Assembly (NCBI GenBank): GCA_963786305.1
Contig: CAWAYL010000011.1
Span: forward strand, 62,001 to 126,000
Length of the DNA stretch: 64,000 nt
Reading direction: 5' to 3'
DNA from: CAKZLS01 sp963786305
GTDB lineage: Bacteria > Pseudomonadota > Alphaproteobacteria > Rhodospirillales > Defluviicoccaceae
The notes under the pieces are model-generated. The model did not search any database. It was not told where the DNA came from and saw nothing but the letters and a program-made list of their open reading frames with translations. A program made the translations under genes and the position numbers. Every line of letters begins with the position of its first letter. Within the stretch, counting starts at the first letter, position 1. Below are positions 55,166-64,000 of the stretch, one piece after another.

Positions 55166-57265
55166 TCAGCTCAAAATCATATCCTTAGTCCGTCGCCGAA
55201 CACGGTCATCAGGCGTTTCCAGAAACCAGGGCTGTCGGCGCTCGCCGGTTGGGCCTGGGCGGTCGGTCGTGCGGACGGCCGTGCCTGGGGCTGAGACGCG
55301 GCCATCACCCGTGGCCGCGGCGGCGCCTCGCGGAATCAGGCTGGGAAGCGGCTTCGCGGGAATTCCCGCATGCGCCGTGTGCATGAATTGCCGCCAGAGC
55401 TGGGCCGGCAGGCTGCCGCCGGTGACGCGCTTCATCGGCCGGCCGTCGTCGTTGCCCATCCACACCCCGGTGACGAGGTCGGCGGTGAAGCCGACGAACC
55501 AGGCGTCGCGGTAGTTCTGGCTGGTGCCGGTCTTGCCGGCCGCGGGCCGCGATAGCCGGGCCGCCCGGCCGGTGCCCTGCTCGACGGCACCGACGAGCAT
55601 GTCGGTCAGGGCCGAGATATGGCGGGGCGAGGCAACCCGACCCGGCCCCGAGCCCGCGCCGCGAATACAGCAGCTCGGCCATCGGCGTCGTGGATCGTGT
55701 CGATGCCGTAGGGCCATACGCCGATGCCGCCGTTGGCGAACACCGCATAGACCGACGTCAGTTCGATCAGGCTGACGTCGCCGGTGCCGAGCGCGAGGCT
55801 GCGGATTGGGCTGGAGGTCCGCGGTGATCCCGAAGCGGCGCGCCGCGTCCATCACCTTTCGGCGCCCGGCGCGTTCGCTGACCCGGACCGCGACGGTGTT
55901 GATGGATTGGGACAGGGCCTGGCGCAGCGTCACTTCGCCGGTGTAGCGGCCGTCGAAGTTGCGGGGGCGCCACCCGTTCACTGCACCGGCGCATCGACGA
56001 GGCGGCTGTCGGGCAGCAGGCCGGCCTCGAGACCGGCAAGATAGACCAGCGGCTTGAAAGCGGATCCGGGTTGGCGATAGGCCTGCGCCGCGCGATTGAA
56101 CTTGCTGGCGGTATAGTCGCGGCCACCGACCATGGCTCGCACGGCGCCGTCCAGGGTCATCGAAACGATCGCCGCCTGCGAGACGTCTTTCTCCGCGCCC
56201 GGGCCCGCCAACATGGTCGGCGATCTCGGCCTCGGCCACTTGTTGCAGGCGAGGATCCAGGGTGGTCCTGACGACGACATCGCGATCGTGGGTGGAGACG
56301 AAGTCGCGACACCTGGGCCAGCACCCAGTCGACGAAATAGCGGCTGCCGCGCCGATCGCAGATGGTGGCGACGACCGCTCCTTGCTGCCGTTCCGCGACG
56401 CGGGCCTCCTCGGGGGACAGGTAGCCGGCGTCGACCATGCGCGCGAGCACCTGCCGCGTTCGCTCGGCGGCGTTGGCTCGGGCTGGCGAGCGGGTTGTAG
56501 CGCGACGGGGCCTTCAACAGCCCGGCGAGCATGGCGGCCTGATAGGTCGAGATCCGCGACGCCGGCTGGCCGAAGAACTTTCGCGCGGCGGCGTCGACGC
56601 CGTAGGCGCCGGCGCCGAAATAGGCGCGGTTGAGATAGATCGCGAGGATCTCGTCCTTGGTGAATTCATGCTCCAGCCACAGCGCCAGCGCCAGCTCCTG
56701 CACCTTGCGCTTGAGGGTGCGCTCGGGCGACAGGAACAGGTTCTTGGCAGCCTGCTGGGTGATCGTGCTGCCGCCCTGGACGACCGCTCCGGCGCGGAGG
56801 TTGGCGATCATGGCCCGCGTCAGGCCGAAGACATCCAGGCCGAAATGATCGTAGAACCGGCGATCCTCGGTCGCCAGCACCGCCAACGGCAGGGCGGGCG
56901 GCAGGTCGGCGATGCGCAACGTCGCGCCGTACAGATCGCCGGAGGTGGCGAGAACCGAACCGTCGGCCGGCCTTGACCGTCACCGACGGGCGGCGGGCGG
57001 CGGCCAGCGCCTCCTCCACGTCGGGCAGGTCCGCCAGATACCACGCGGTCACGCCGGCCGTGATCACACCCAGCCAGATGGCGGCCACCGCCGCCCATTT
57101 GAACGCCACCCATGCCCACCGCTTGCGCGGCTGGCGCCGGGGCGCCCGCGCGCGGTTGGATCGGCGTCGGCGCGCGACCGCGACGCGGCGCGTGGAGTCT
57201 TCGGCGCCCGCGCACCCTGGGGCCTTCGGGCGGTGGGTTTCGGTAGTTCGCGGTGTCTTTGCCAT
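55166..57265 (-). CDS. PBP1A-type bifunctional penicillin-binding protein (frameshifted)
   Basis: About 700 codons. The basic N-terminus MAKTPRTTETHRPKAPG is followed by a membrane segment (VAAIWLGVITAGVTAWYL). The GT51 domain is canonical: LAVLATEDRRFYDHFGLD, VQGGSTITQQAAKNLFLS and LNRAYFGAGAYGVDAAARKF. The transpeptidase has SxxK in RQPGSAFKPLVYL, SxN in ALSQSINTVAVR and KTG in AGKTGTSQNYRDAWFVGF. The end is RVRRRTKDMILS. Frames change at several points (near 56950, 56480, 56300, 56000, 55780 and 55690). Its length matches PBP1A proteins. It converges with the L,D-transpeptidase gene, 21 bp apart. Confidence 0.88.
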
Positions 57266-57739
57266 GGCGAAGCCATCCTATGACGAAACGCGGCCGGCTC
57301 GTTAGTCAGTGCAATACCGAGCGATAACCGACGAAAACATAGGCATAAATCGTGACGGCGGCAGGGGGCCTAGGGGACATTGTGAGCCAAGGGAGCCGGA
57401 AAGGACGCGAATCATCGCTCGCGCCTCGGTCCATCCCGGCTCGGGCGCCGGCGCCCCGGGCCGTCCAGTGTCCGGACCGCGACTGCCTGCCCATCTCCCG
57501 GAAGGCGCCGAGCGAGTTCCGGAATTTTATTCCATTGGTTCGGCTGCATTGTTCAGTTACAATATTTGCGTTTGAGGTTTAATGTAGTAATCACTACGAT
57601 GCCCTAATAACCATTGAGAAATCAAGTGGCGCGAGTGAGGTTGCTCGGAGGGATTGTCTCGCCATCGACTGGTCGATTTGCGCCATGGTCTTTCGCGATT
57701 GGCCGGTTGACGGCGGCCGGATCGGTGAGCAAAAAGGTA
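57266..57739. other. Divergent gap between PBP1A and ExeA-like genes
   Basis: 474 bp separating divergent genes. The stretch 57530-57610 is AT-rich (including TTACAATATTTGCG and TTTAATGTAGTAATCACTACG) and is the most promoter-like part. No gene is supportable. Confidence 0.45.
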
Positions 57740-60570
57740 ATGGCGAGCGATGCGTTCGGGGCTGGACTGGAGCCCTTTGGAATTTCTCCGGACCCCCGGT
57801 TCATTTATTTCGACCCGAAAGCTGCGCCGGGAGCATCAGGTACTGCTCGACGGATTGCGCAAGGGGTCCGGTCTCACCGTCATTACGGGTGAACACGGCG
57901 TTGGCAAGACCATGCTGTTGCACTGTCTTGCGGCGGAACTGGACGTCGCCGATCATCTCGTCGTCTATATTTCCTGTCTGGGAGGGCCGTCCATCGACGA
58001 CATCCTGGGTGCCTTCGCGGTTCAGATCGGCTTCCCGGATCCGTTCGAGAAGACAGCGGCGATCAACAGACCCGTACCAGCCTTGCCGCGATGCTGGGCT
58101 CCGTCGGCGTCGGCGGCACCACGGCGATCCTGCTTCTTGACGATGCCGATCGATTGAGCGCGGAGACGCTGTCGGCGCTTTCCGCCATGACCAGGGGCGA
58201 TGCGAAACAGGGCGCGGCGATCGCCATCGTTCTGGCGGGGTCGCCGAGCCTCGCTTCGCGGTTAGACGAAGACCGCGATCCGCTTCCCAGGCGGAAGACC
58301 GGACCTGCATGTCTCGCTGACCCCGCTCGAGCCGCGCGATGCGGAATCCTACGTCTATCATCGGCTGCATATGGCCGGTTACGGGGGAACCCAGATCTTC
58401 ACGCCCGAGGCCATCGCCCGGGTTGCCCACCATGCCCAGGGAAATCCGCAAGCGATCAACCGGATCTGCCGGGCCGCCATGGTTGTCGCGGCCGGACAAT
58501 CCGGAAATCCGTATCCGTCGGACATGGTCGACCAGGTGGCCCCGGCGGTGGCCGGCGGGCGCCCGCCGAGACCGCTGAGAGCCACGCCGCAAGAGCGCTC
58601 CTGCCGCGGCGAGCGAGGGACTGGAGACCATCCGCGGATCGTCGTGTCCGCCGATGCGCGGGCGCCGGGGGATCCCCTCGGGCCTGGATGGCGGCCGCCG
58701 CCGCGTTCACGCCGGCGGACAGCGGGGAGCACCCTGACCGGCAGACGGTCGGACGACACGGCGTCGACGGCGGTTTCGAGGCGACGACTTCGATGGGTCG
58801 AGAGCCGCGTATCATTCCGCCGTGCCGTCGGGACGAGATCTGACGGCAGCAGGTGGCGGCGGAGACGGCGGGCGCCCCTCGCAGCCGCGCGCGCCGTCCA
58901 TGGGGAAGACGATGGGCTGCCTTGGGCGTGTTGTCGGCGGTCGGCGGCCGTGGTCCTTTACATTTTCGCGAGCGGCGACATCGACGACGGCCTTGGCGTA
59001 AATACGGCCGGTCCGGCGAGCACCGGCGCGCAAAGTGGCGAGGAAAATCCGTCTTCGGCGAATTCCCTTGAAGCCTTGGCGCCGGCGCGCGAGGGGCCGC
59101 CCGCGACTGCGTCCGACCGACTGTCGGCGCTCCAGCCGGCGACGCCGACGCGGCCCAAGTCGTGGGGTTCGCCACTGGAAAAGGCCGTGTTTCTCGGCGA
59201 TATCGAAACCGTTGCGGCCCTCCTCGACGAGGGCGCCGACATCAATGCGCCGGCCGCGGGGGGCGGAACGCTCCTCGTGCTCGCCGCGCAGAACGGCGAC
59301 GAGGCCATGGTCAGCTATCTCATCGCTCGGGGCGCCAATCCGTCCTTCGGAACCATCGACGCGACGGATCCGGGTTCCGACGGCCTGTTCCCGAATGACG
59401 GATCGACGGGCGGACGCGGGCATCTGCCGAACCCGGAAGACCGGAGAGCGCGTTTCCACGGCGGCGGTAAACCGAGGATCGCCGGGCCCGACGCCGGTCC
59501 GGACGAAACGTCGCGCGGCAAGCTGGGGCGCGAATTGTTGCTGTCGACGGCCGGAGATGGCGGTACAGGCACCGACAGAGACACCAATCGCTCGGCATCG
59601 GCATCGGCATCGAGCGAAGGATCGGCCACGGAGACCGATCCGGCGGTATCGCCTAATCTGGGCGTGACGCCGCTGATCGCCGCCGCGCGATCAGGGCACG
59701 CCGATGTGGTGGGCGTTCTTCTCGCCTCTGGCGCCAAGGTGAATGTCGCGGACACGCGCGGCCAAACCCCGCTGATGGCCGCCGTCAACGCGGGCGACGC
59801 GGAGAGCGCCCGGCTGTTGCTGGCGCGAGACGCGGACGTCCGCGCCGTGGACGACACGGGACGCTCGGCCCTGGACATGGCGCGACAGAACAGTCGATGG
59901 GACCTGGTTGAGCGTGATTTCCGCCCGCGCCGAGCCGACCGCGACGGAAACGACCGAAACGACCGAACCGGCGGAAACAGCGGCAACGGCCGGAAACGAC
60001 GGCAACGACCGCGACCCGTCTTTCGCCGGCCGCCTGACCGGCCACGACGGACGCCAGGAAAACCCCCGAGAGCGAGCAGCAGCCGCCCGAGACGAGCCGC
60101 CCCGGCGACACCATCGACGCCCGAGGAACCGTGCATGATCGCGCCCGCGTCACCCGGGCTCAAGCGTATTTGGGCCGGCTTGGCTATGATCCGGGCCCGG
60201 TGGACGGGGTTCCCGGGTTCGAAGACGAGCGTCCGCGATCGTCGCCTTTCAAAGGGACGCCGGAGTCCCGGTCGATGGCAAGATCACGCGAACGTTTGGT
60301 GACGTCGCTGGCGGCTGAAGCCAACGCCCGGCGAAGCGAAACGGTCGGCGGCCGAAACCCCGGCACAAGGGGCACCGCCCCGGAAGGAGGGTTTTTTCGA
60401 TTCCATCTTGAGCGGCATTCAGGACCTGCGCGGTCTCGATTTCAACAGCGCCGAAAATCCGGGGCCTCATCGGCGAATACTGCAATAAAAACCGAGACAC
60501 GTGGATTTACGACAAGGGAACGGGTCGCAGGATCTTCTGCGCCGAATATGTGAGACAGAGCAACCTATAA
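57740..60570 (+). CDS. ExeA/GspA-like AAA ATPase fused to ankyrin repeats and a PG-binding domain (frameshifted)
   Basis: About 940 codons. The N-terminus DAFGAGLEPFGISPDPRFIY is the ExeA-family opening. Walker A is ITGEHGVGKTMLL and Walker B AILLLDDADRLSAE; a C-terminal AAA lid segment follows (YGGTQIFTPEAIARVAHHAQ, GNPQAINRICRAAMVVA). A single membrane segment lies near 58935-58975. Beyond it are ankyrin repeats (SPLEKAVFLGDIETVAALL, GVTPLIAAARSGHADVVGVL, GQTPLMAAVNAGDAESARLL), then a PG_binding_1 domain (RAQAYLGRLGYDPGPVDGV, AIVAFQRDAGVPVDGK). The tail is cysteine-containing and ends AEYVRQSNL. Frames change near 57815, 58075, 58290, 58800-58950, 59930-60130, 60230, 60320 and 60455. Inferred topology: cytoplasmic ATPase, periplasmic ankyrin and wall-binding part. 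Confidence 0.78.
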
Positions 60571-60601
60571 TAACGCCGATAACCTCGCTGAAACGGCCGC
60601 T

Positions 60602-61148
60602 TCACAATGGGTGCCCGGCCAACGGGTACTCGGCCAGCGGCTCGTAATGCGGGCCCTGGTTGCCGAGGTGACTGCGAAACAAGGTGAAACACTCGACGCG
60701 AAAGGGTCCCGAACGAAATCGATTGTGGTTCTCGATAAAGGTGCCGATGCGGCTTCCCGACCCCTTGCGAAACCGCGCCAGGGTCACATGCGCCTTGAAT
60801 TTGCGCCGTTCCGGCTCCATGCCGAGGCGGACCAGGCGGCTTCCACCTTTTCGCGCAGCCGCCAGAGCACTTCGTGTTTCTCCACGCTGGCCCACAGCGT
60901 GTGAATCTTGCGCCCGATTCGAAACACCCGACGCCCGACACCACGAGCTCGAAAGCGGGCAGGTGAATGCGGCTGAGCGCCTGATGGATGTCGTCGGCAT
61001 CGCCGCGCCCGACCTCGCCGATGAACCGCAGTGTCAAATGCATATTCTCCGCGGCCACCCACCGTGCGTCGGGCACGCCTGAACAAAGCCCGGCAAGATC
61101 GGCACGGACGTTTTCGGGAAGCGGAACGGCAACGAACAGACGGAGCAT
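60602..61148 (-). CDS. thpR: 2'-5' RNA ligase family protein (ThpR-like; frameshifted)
   Basis: About 180 codons from ATG 61148 (MLRLFVAVPLPENVRADLAG). The two hallmark H-x-T-x motifs of the 2H phosphoesterase superfamily are present: NMHLTLRFIGEVG and, after a frame change near 60900, KAHVTLARFRKG. The C-terminus ECFTLFRSHLGNQGPHYEPL is typical. ThpR enzymes act as RNA 2',3'-cyclic phosphodiesterases/ligases; the physiological role is unclear. It lies opposite the 3' end of the ExeA-like gene and downstream of the palindromic elements. Confidence 0.85.
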
Positions 61149-61165
61149 GACGGGTCTCTGGCCAT

Positions 61166-61215
61166 TAGAGCAATATCCGTTCAAGTGGAATCACTTGATC
61201 GGATTTCTTGCTCTA
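61166..61215. repeat. Imperfect palindromic intergenic element (TAGAGCAA...TTGCTCTA)
   Basis: The ends TAGAGCAA and TTGCTCTA enclose an inner inverted repeat TCAAGTG-GAAT-CACTTGA. The layout matches the BIME/RIME-like mosaic palindromes dispersed in many alphaproteobacterial genomes. It lies between the RNA-ligase-like and aldo/keto reductase genes and can fold as a long hairpin in either transcript. Confidence 0.75.
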
Positions 61216-61228
61216 GAAATCAATAGAT

Positions 61229-61277
61229 TAGAGCACGGTGGGATCGGATCGATCCGATCCGATCCCACCGTGCTCTA
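61229..61277. terminator. Perfect 22-bp inverted repeat at the 3' end of the aldo/keto reductase gene
   Basis: The arms TAGAGCACGGTGGGATCGGATC and its complement are separated by only five bases (GATCC), so all 22 positions pair. The outermost bases include the stop codon of the aldo/keto reductase gene. It starts with TAGAGC like the neighbouring element, so it may be a second mosaic palindrome that also works as a terminator. No T-run follows on the minus strand. Confidence 0.75.
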
Positions 61278-62327
61278 CGGCGCCGGATCGGGGTTGCTCT
61301 CATGGACCGTCTCGATGGCATTGATCACGGACGGATCCAGAACGATGCTCGCGGCTTCCAGGTTTGTCTCGAGCTGTTGCTCCGTTCGCGCGCCGATGAT
61401 GGCGCTCGTGAGGAACCGCCGGGAATACACATACGCCAACGCCATTTGCGCCGGATCCAGGCCATGGCGTTCGGCAATGGAAACATAGGCCTCGGTCGCG
61501 GCGACGGCGTTCGGCTTGGTGTATCGGGTGTACTCCGGAAACCGCGACAGGCGCGCCTCCGGCGGATGTTGACCGCCCAGATACTTGCCGCTCAGCGTGC
61601 CGAACGCCAGCGGCGAGTAGGCCAGCAACCCGCAGTCCTCGCGGATCGACACCTCCGCCAGGCCGATCTCGAACAGGCGATTGAGAAGGCTGTAGGGGTT
61701 CTGCACGCTCGCGACACGGGGCAGGCCGTGTTCGTCGGCCAGCGCCAGACATCGCATGACCCCCCATGGCGTCTCGTTCGAGAGGCCGACGGCGCGGATC
61801 TTGCCGGCCTTGATCTGTGCCGCCAATGCGTCGAGGACGTCGCGGAACGCCGTCTCGTCATCGGCGTTCTCGTCATCGGCGGCGTCGTCATGCGCGTAGC
61901 CGCGCTTCCCGAACAGGTTGGTGGTGCGCTCCGGCCAGTGCAATTGATAGAGGTCGATGGTGTCGGTCCGGAGCCTCCGCAGACTCCCGTCGATGGCCTG
62001 TTCGATCAGCGGCGTTCGAAAGCTCGGCCGTCCCGCGCGAATGTGATCGAGACCCGGGCCGGTGACCTTCGTCGCCAACACGATCTTGCTTCGGCAATTC
62101 CGGCTTGCAATCCAATCGCCGAGGATTTCCTCGGTCCGTCCCGCTGTCTCGGCGCTCGCGGGGATCGGGTACATCTCGGCCGCGTCGATAAAATTGACGC
62201 CCGCGTCCCGGCCGTGGTCGAGTTGCCAGTAAGCGTCCGAAGCGTTGTTCTGTTCGCCAAACGTCATGGTGCCGAGACACGCTCGGCTCACGGAGATGCC
62301 GGTTCGGCCCAGCTCGGAATATTTCAT
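61275..62327 (-). CDS. Aldo/keto reductase (Tas-like)
   Basis: A 350-residue NADPH-dependent oxidoreductase starting MKYSELGRTGISVSRACLGT. The catalytic tetrad is visible: Asp in FIDAAEMYP, Tyr in the same block, Lys in VLATKVTGPGLDH and His in DLYQLHWPERTT. The C-terminal cofactor motif is TSAIIGARTEQQLETNLEA. It resembles the E. coli Tas branch. The stop lies in the palindrome described above, and it is read in the same direction as the FIST gene 14 bp upstream, so the two are probably cotranscribed. Carbonyl substrate unknown. Confidence 0.92.
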   Translation of the reverse strand: MKYSELGRTGISVSRACLGTMTFGEQNNASDAYWQLDHGRDAGVNFIDAAEMYPIPASAETAGRTEEILGDWIASRNCRSKIVLATKVTGPGLDHIRAGRPSFRTPLIEQAIDGSLRRLRTDTIDLYQLHWPERTTNLFGKRGYAHDDAADDENADDETAFRDVLDALAAQIKAGKIRAVGLSNETPWGVMRCLALADEHGLPRVASVQNPYSLLNRLFEIGLAEVSIREDCGLLAYSPLAFGTLSGKYLGGQHPPEARLSRFPEYTRYTKPNAVAATEAYVSIAERHGLDPAQMALAYVYSRRFLTSAIIGARTEQQLETNLEAASIVLDPSVINAIETVHESNPDPAP

Positions 62328-62341
62328 CGGGATAAGGATCT

Positions 62342-63457
62342 CTATGTGAAAAGCGCCAGGACGCCGGTATAGCCGTAGATGCGGTCGTTGGAAATCTCTC
62401 CGCCACAATAGAACCCAACCACCGGAATGTCGCCCAATCCATCCTGGAGAAGCGCCATCTCGTTGCCCGGCGCCCCGAACATGGCGGGTCCCCGAGCAAC
62501 GCACGAGAAATACACGCCGCCGCGCGGCGGCCCGCCCAGCCTTTTCTTCAGTTTCTCCAGCATCACTTTAAGATCGTGCTCGGCGGTCCTCGGGTCGCGG
62601 CGCACGAACATGACGCGATCGCCCACTGAAAGCGGATCGCCGATGGCCAGCCAACCGCGCTCGGGATCGATGGCGATCAGGTTCCGAACCATGTAGTCGC
62701 CGGTGTCCGAGCCGGGCAGCGGGATCGCCGCGTGGATATAGCCGGTGACGCGGTTGAGGTCGCGGGCGAGAAGCTCGCCGATGTCCTCCTTGAACACGTC
62801 CAGCGCCGGCCGGCCATCAAGTCCGATCAGCACGTTGTCGAGACAGTCGGAAATGACATGGTTGCCGCCGACGGGCGCGCACCCCTGGCTCAGCGCCGTC
62901 TGCACCGCCACGTCCGGACCGAACAGCACGCCGGAGAGGCCGCCGCCGGTAATCCGTTCCGCCACCTGGTGGCACGCCGCCCGCGACGATGTCAGTCCGC
63001 CCGCGAGAAACAGGGCGTTCCGCCCGGCAAGGTCGTCAATTAGTTGCGGCGTCCTCGGGTTCGCGGGATCGGCGTGAACGATACCGAAGCGGGGGGCTGT
63101 TTCGGCGATCCACGAGCGGTTTGCCGCCGACAGCTGATCCACGTCCTCGCTGATGGCGGGAAAGATGCGAAACGACTCCTCGGGAAGCTGGCAAGCCATG
63201 ACCGCGACCGCGCGGCGGTCGAAGTATTCCGAGCGCTCGGCGCAAATCCCGACGCCGACGCTGCCCACCCAATGCGCGATACCGGTTTTCCGCCGCAGGT
63301 AGTTCAGGATGTGGCTGAAGTCCTCGGCCAGCAGGTCGGTGACATAGACGAAGGCGAAATTGGCCTCTTCCGCGACACCGGCCAGGCCGTCGGCGCATGC
63401 CTGCGCGGCGTGCGCCCAATCCTCGCCAGCGGCGTGAACGACCTTGAACCGGTTCAT
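62342..63457 (-). CDS. FIST N/C-domain sensory protein
   Basis: A 371-residue protein with FIST_N and FIST_C domains. Typical segments are FAFVYVTDLLAEDFSHILNY, HWVGSVGVGICAERSEYF, the central SGVLFGPDVAVQTALSQGC, and the C-terminal ARGPAMFGAPGNEMALLQ and VVGFYCGGEISNDRIYGYTG. FIST domains are thought to bind small ligands such as amino acids in signal transduction. There is no kinase or transmitter domain attached. The ATG overlaps the stop of the upstream esterase gene by ATGA, and GGAG precedes it, so the two are translationally coupled. Confidence 0.9.
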   Translation of the reverse strand: MNRFKVVHAAGEDWAHAAQACADGLAGVAEEANFAFVYVTDLLAEDFSHILNYLRRKTGIAHWVGSVGVGICAERSEYFDRRAVAVMACQLPEESFRIFPAISEDVDQLSAANRSWIAETAPRFGIVHADPANPRTPQLIDDLAGRNALFLAGGLTSSRAACHQVAERITGGGLSGVLFGPDVAVQTALSQGCAPVGGNHVISDCLDNVLIGLDGRPALDVFKEDIGELLARDLNRVTGYIHAAIPLPGSDTGDYMVRNLIAIDPERGWLAIGDPLSVGDRVMFVRRDPRTAEHDLKVMLEKLKKRLGGPPRGGVYFSCVARGPAMFGAPGNEMALLQDGLGDIPVVGFYCGGEISNDRIYGYTGVLALFT

Positions 63458-64000
63458 CTGGAGGTCTCCGTTCGTTCGAGCAATTGCTTCACGGCGGGTT
63501 TGATGCGGCTGACGATTTCGGCGACGCCTTCGCGGTTGGGGTGGATGCCGTCGGCCTGATTGAGATCGGGATCCGCGGCGACTCCATCCAGAAAGAACGG
63601 GTAGAGCGGCACCTCGTGGCGGTCGGCCAGCCGGGGAAAGATGGCGTCGAACGCGTCGACGTACTCGCGGCCCAGATTGGGCGGCGCCCGCATTCCCGCG
63701 ACCAGGATCGGCACGTCGCTCTCGCGCAGGCGGCTCAGAATTCGATCGAGATTGCCATACGTCACTTCGGGGTCGAACCCTCTCAGCCCATCGTTGGCAC
63801 CGAGCTCGACGATGACCGCGTCCGGACCACCGGCGCCGGCCGAGCGCAATACCCAATCGAGACGCGCCAGTCCGCCGGCGGTGGTATCGCCGGAGACGCC
63901 GGCGTCGATCACCGTGACGTCGAGGCCGTCGGCGCGCAACGAACGCTCGAGTTGCGCCGTGAACCCGTCCTGTTTGGGTAGTCCATAACCGGCGGTGAGG
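63454..64000 (-). CDS. tesA: Arylesterase/lysophospholipase TesA-type SGNH hydrolase (partial, cut by window end)
   Basis: The visible part includes LTAGYGLPKQDGF near the window edge (remainder of the block I GDSLTAG motif), IDAGVSGDTTAGGLARLDW (block II Gly), VIVELGANDGLRG (block III Asn) and DGIHPNREGVAEIV (block V Asp/His). This is the TesA family of thioesterase/lysophospholipase/arylesterases, often periplasmic. The N-terminus with catalytic Ser and any signal peptide lies beyond 64000. The 3' end overlaps the FIST gene start. Confidence 0.88.
   Translation of the reverse strand, partial: LTAGYGLPKQDGFTAQLERSLRADGLDVTVIDAGVSGDTTAGGLARLDWVLRSAGAGGPDAVIVELGANDGLRGFDPEVTYGNLDRILSRLRESDVPILVAGMRAPPNLGREYVDAFDAIFPRLADRHEVPLYPFFLDGVAADPDLNQADGIHPNREGVAEIVSRIKPAVKQLLERTETSR

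Overview
The window looks like a chromosomal segment of a GC-rich alphaproteobacterium. Rhodospirillales or a related marine or sediment lineage is my inference. The reasons are the high GC content, the Liv-type aromatic-acid uptake operon with embedded acyl-CoA ligases, large calcium-binding RTX proteins, an orphan ParA, and mosaic palindromes beginning TAGAGC of the kind common in Alphaproteobacteria. I saw no rRNA, tRNA, CRISPR array or phage module.

Layout. 103-8508 (minus): a branched-chain-type ABC uptake operon, livG-acyl-CoA ligase-livH-livM-livK-livF, ending in a phenylacetate-CoA ligase-like gene. 8693-9934 (minus): a HAD phosphatase joined to the C-terminal half of a PhnE permease. 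10179-11595 (plus): a small unknown protein and an orphan ParA ATPase. 11893-24087: two very large convergent RTX genes that share a bidirectional terminator; one is a phytase-like/PhoX phosphatase fusion, the other a seven-FG-GAP propeller followed by long DNA-level repeats. 24777-27975 (plus): a three-gene cassette of muramidase, alpha/beta hydrolase and TPR-trypsin protease, my best candidate for an undescribed system. 28533-30682: a PQQ-type sugar dehydrogenase and a Sel1 lipoprotein. 30892-34487 (minus): a FecR protein with a glycine-rich tail and a membrane-anchored peptidoglycan-binding protein, separated by a TG microsatellite. 34956-38924: a cadherin/CSPG-repeat adhesin, then an internally deleted ISAs1-type element. 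40139-42789: a hydroxyacid dehydrogenase, a CMP-sugar synthetase-like gene and an HpaI aldolase. 42814-46041 (minus): a PEP synthase/PPDK regulator, an SDR and a UbiD-family decarboxylase. 46213-48926: a third RTX protein with a DUF4114 domain. 49282-50729: photolyase. 50938-57265: a cell-wall block of an atypical PBP, an L,D-transpeptidase and a PBP1A. 57740-60570: an ExeA-like AAA ATPase fused to ankyrin repeats and a peptidoglycan-binding domain. 60602-64000 (minus): 2'-5' RNA ligase-like, aldo/keto reductase, FIST protein and a TesA-type esterase cut by the window end.

Two themes recur. One is the cell surface and peptidoglycan: muramidase, PG-binding proteins, PBPs, L,D-transpeptidase, ExeA-like protein. 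The other is large secreted calcium-binding or adhesive proteins of type I secretion style, although no type I exporter lies in the window.

Caution on quality. Many genes are split by one-base indels, often in G/C runs, while adjacent blocks (liv operon, 25.4-30.7 kb, adhesin, 40-46 kb) are clean. Comparing two copies of a 1,278-bp repeat shows that the frameshifts there are three single-base differences. I therefore describe frameshifted genes as single genes whose breaks may be assembly errors, and mark as pseudogenes only those that also lack sequence.
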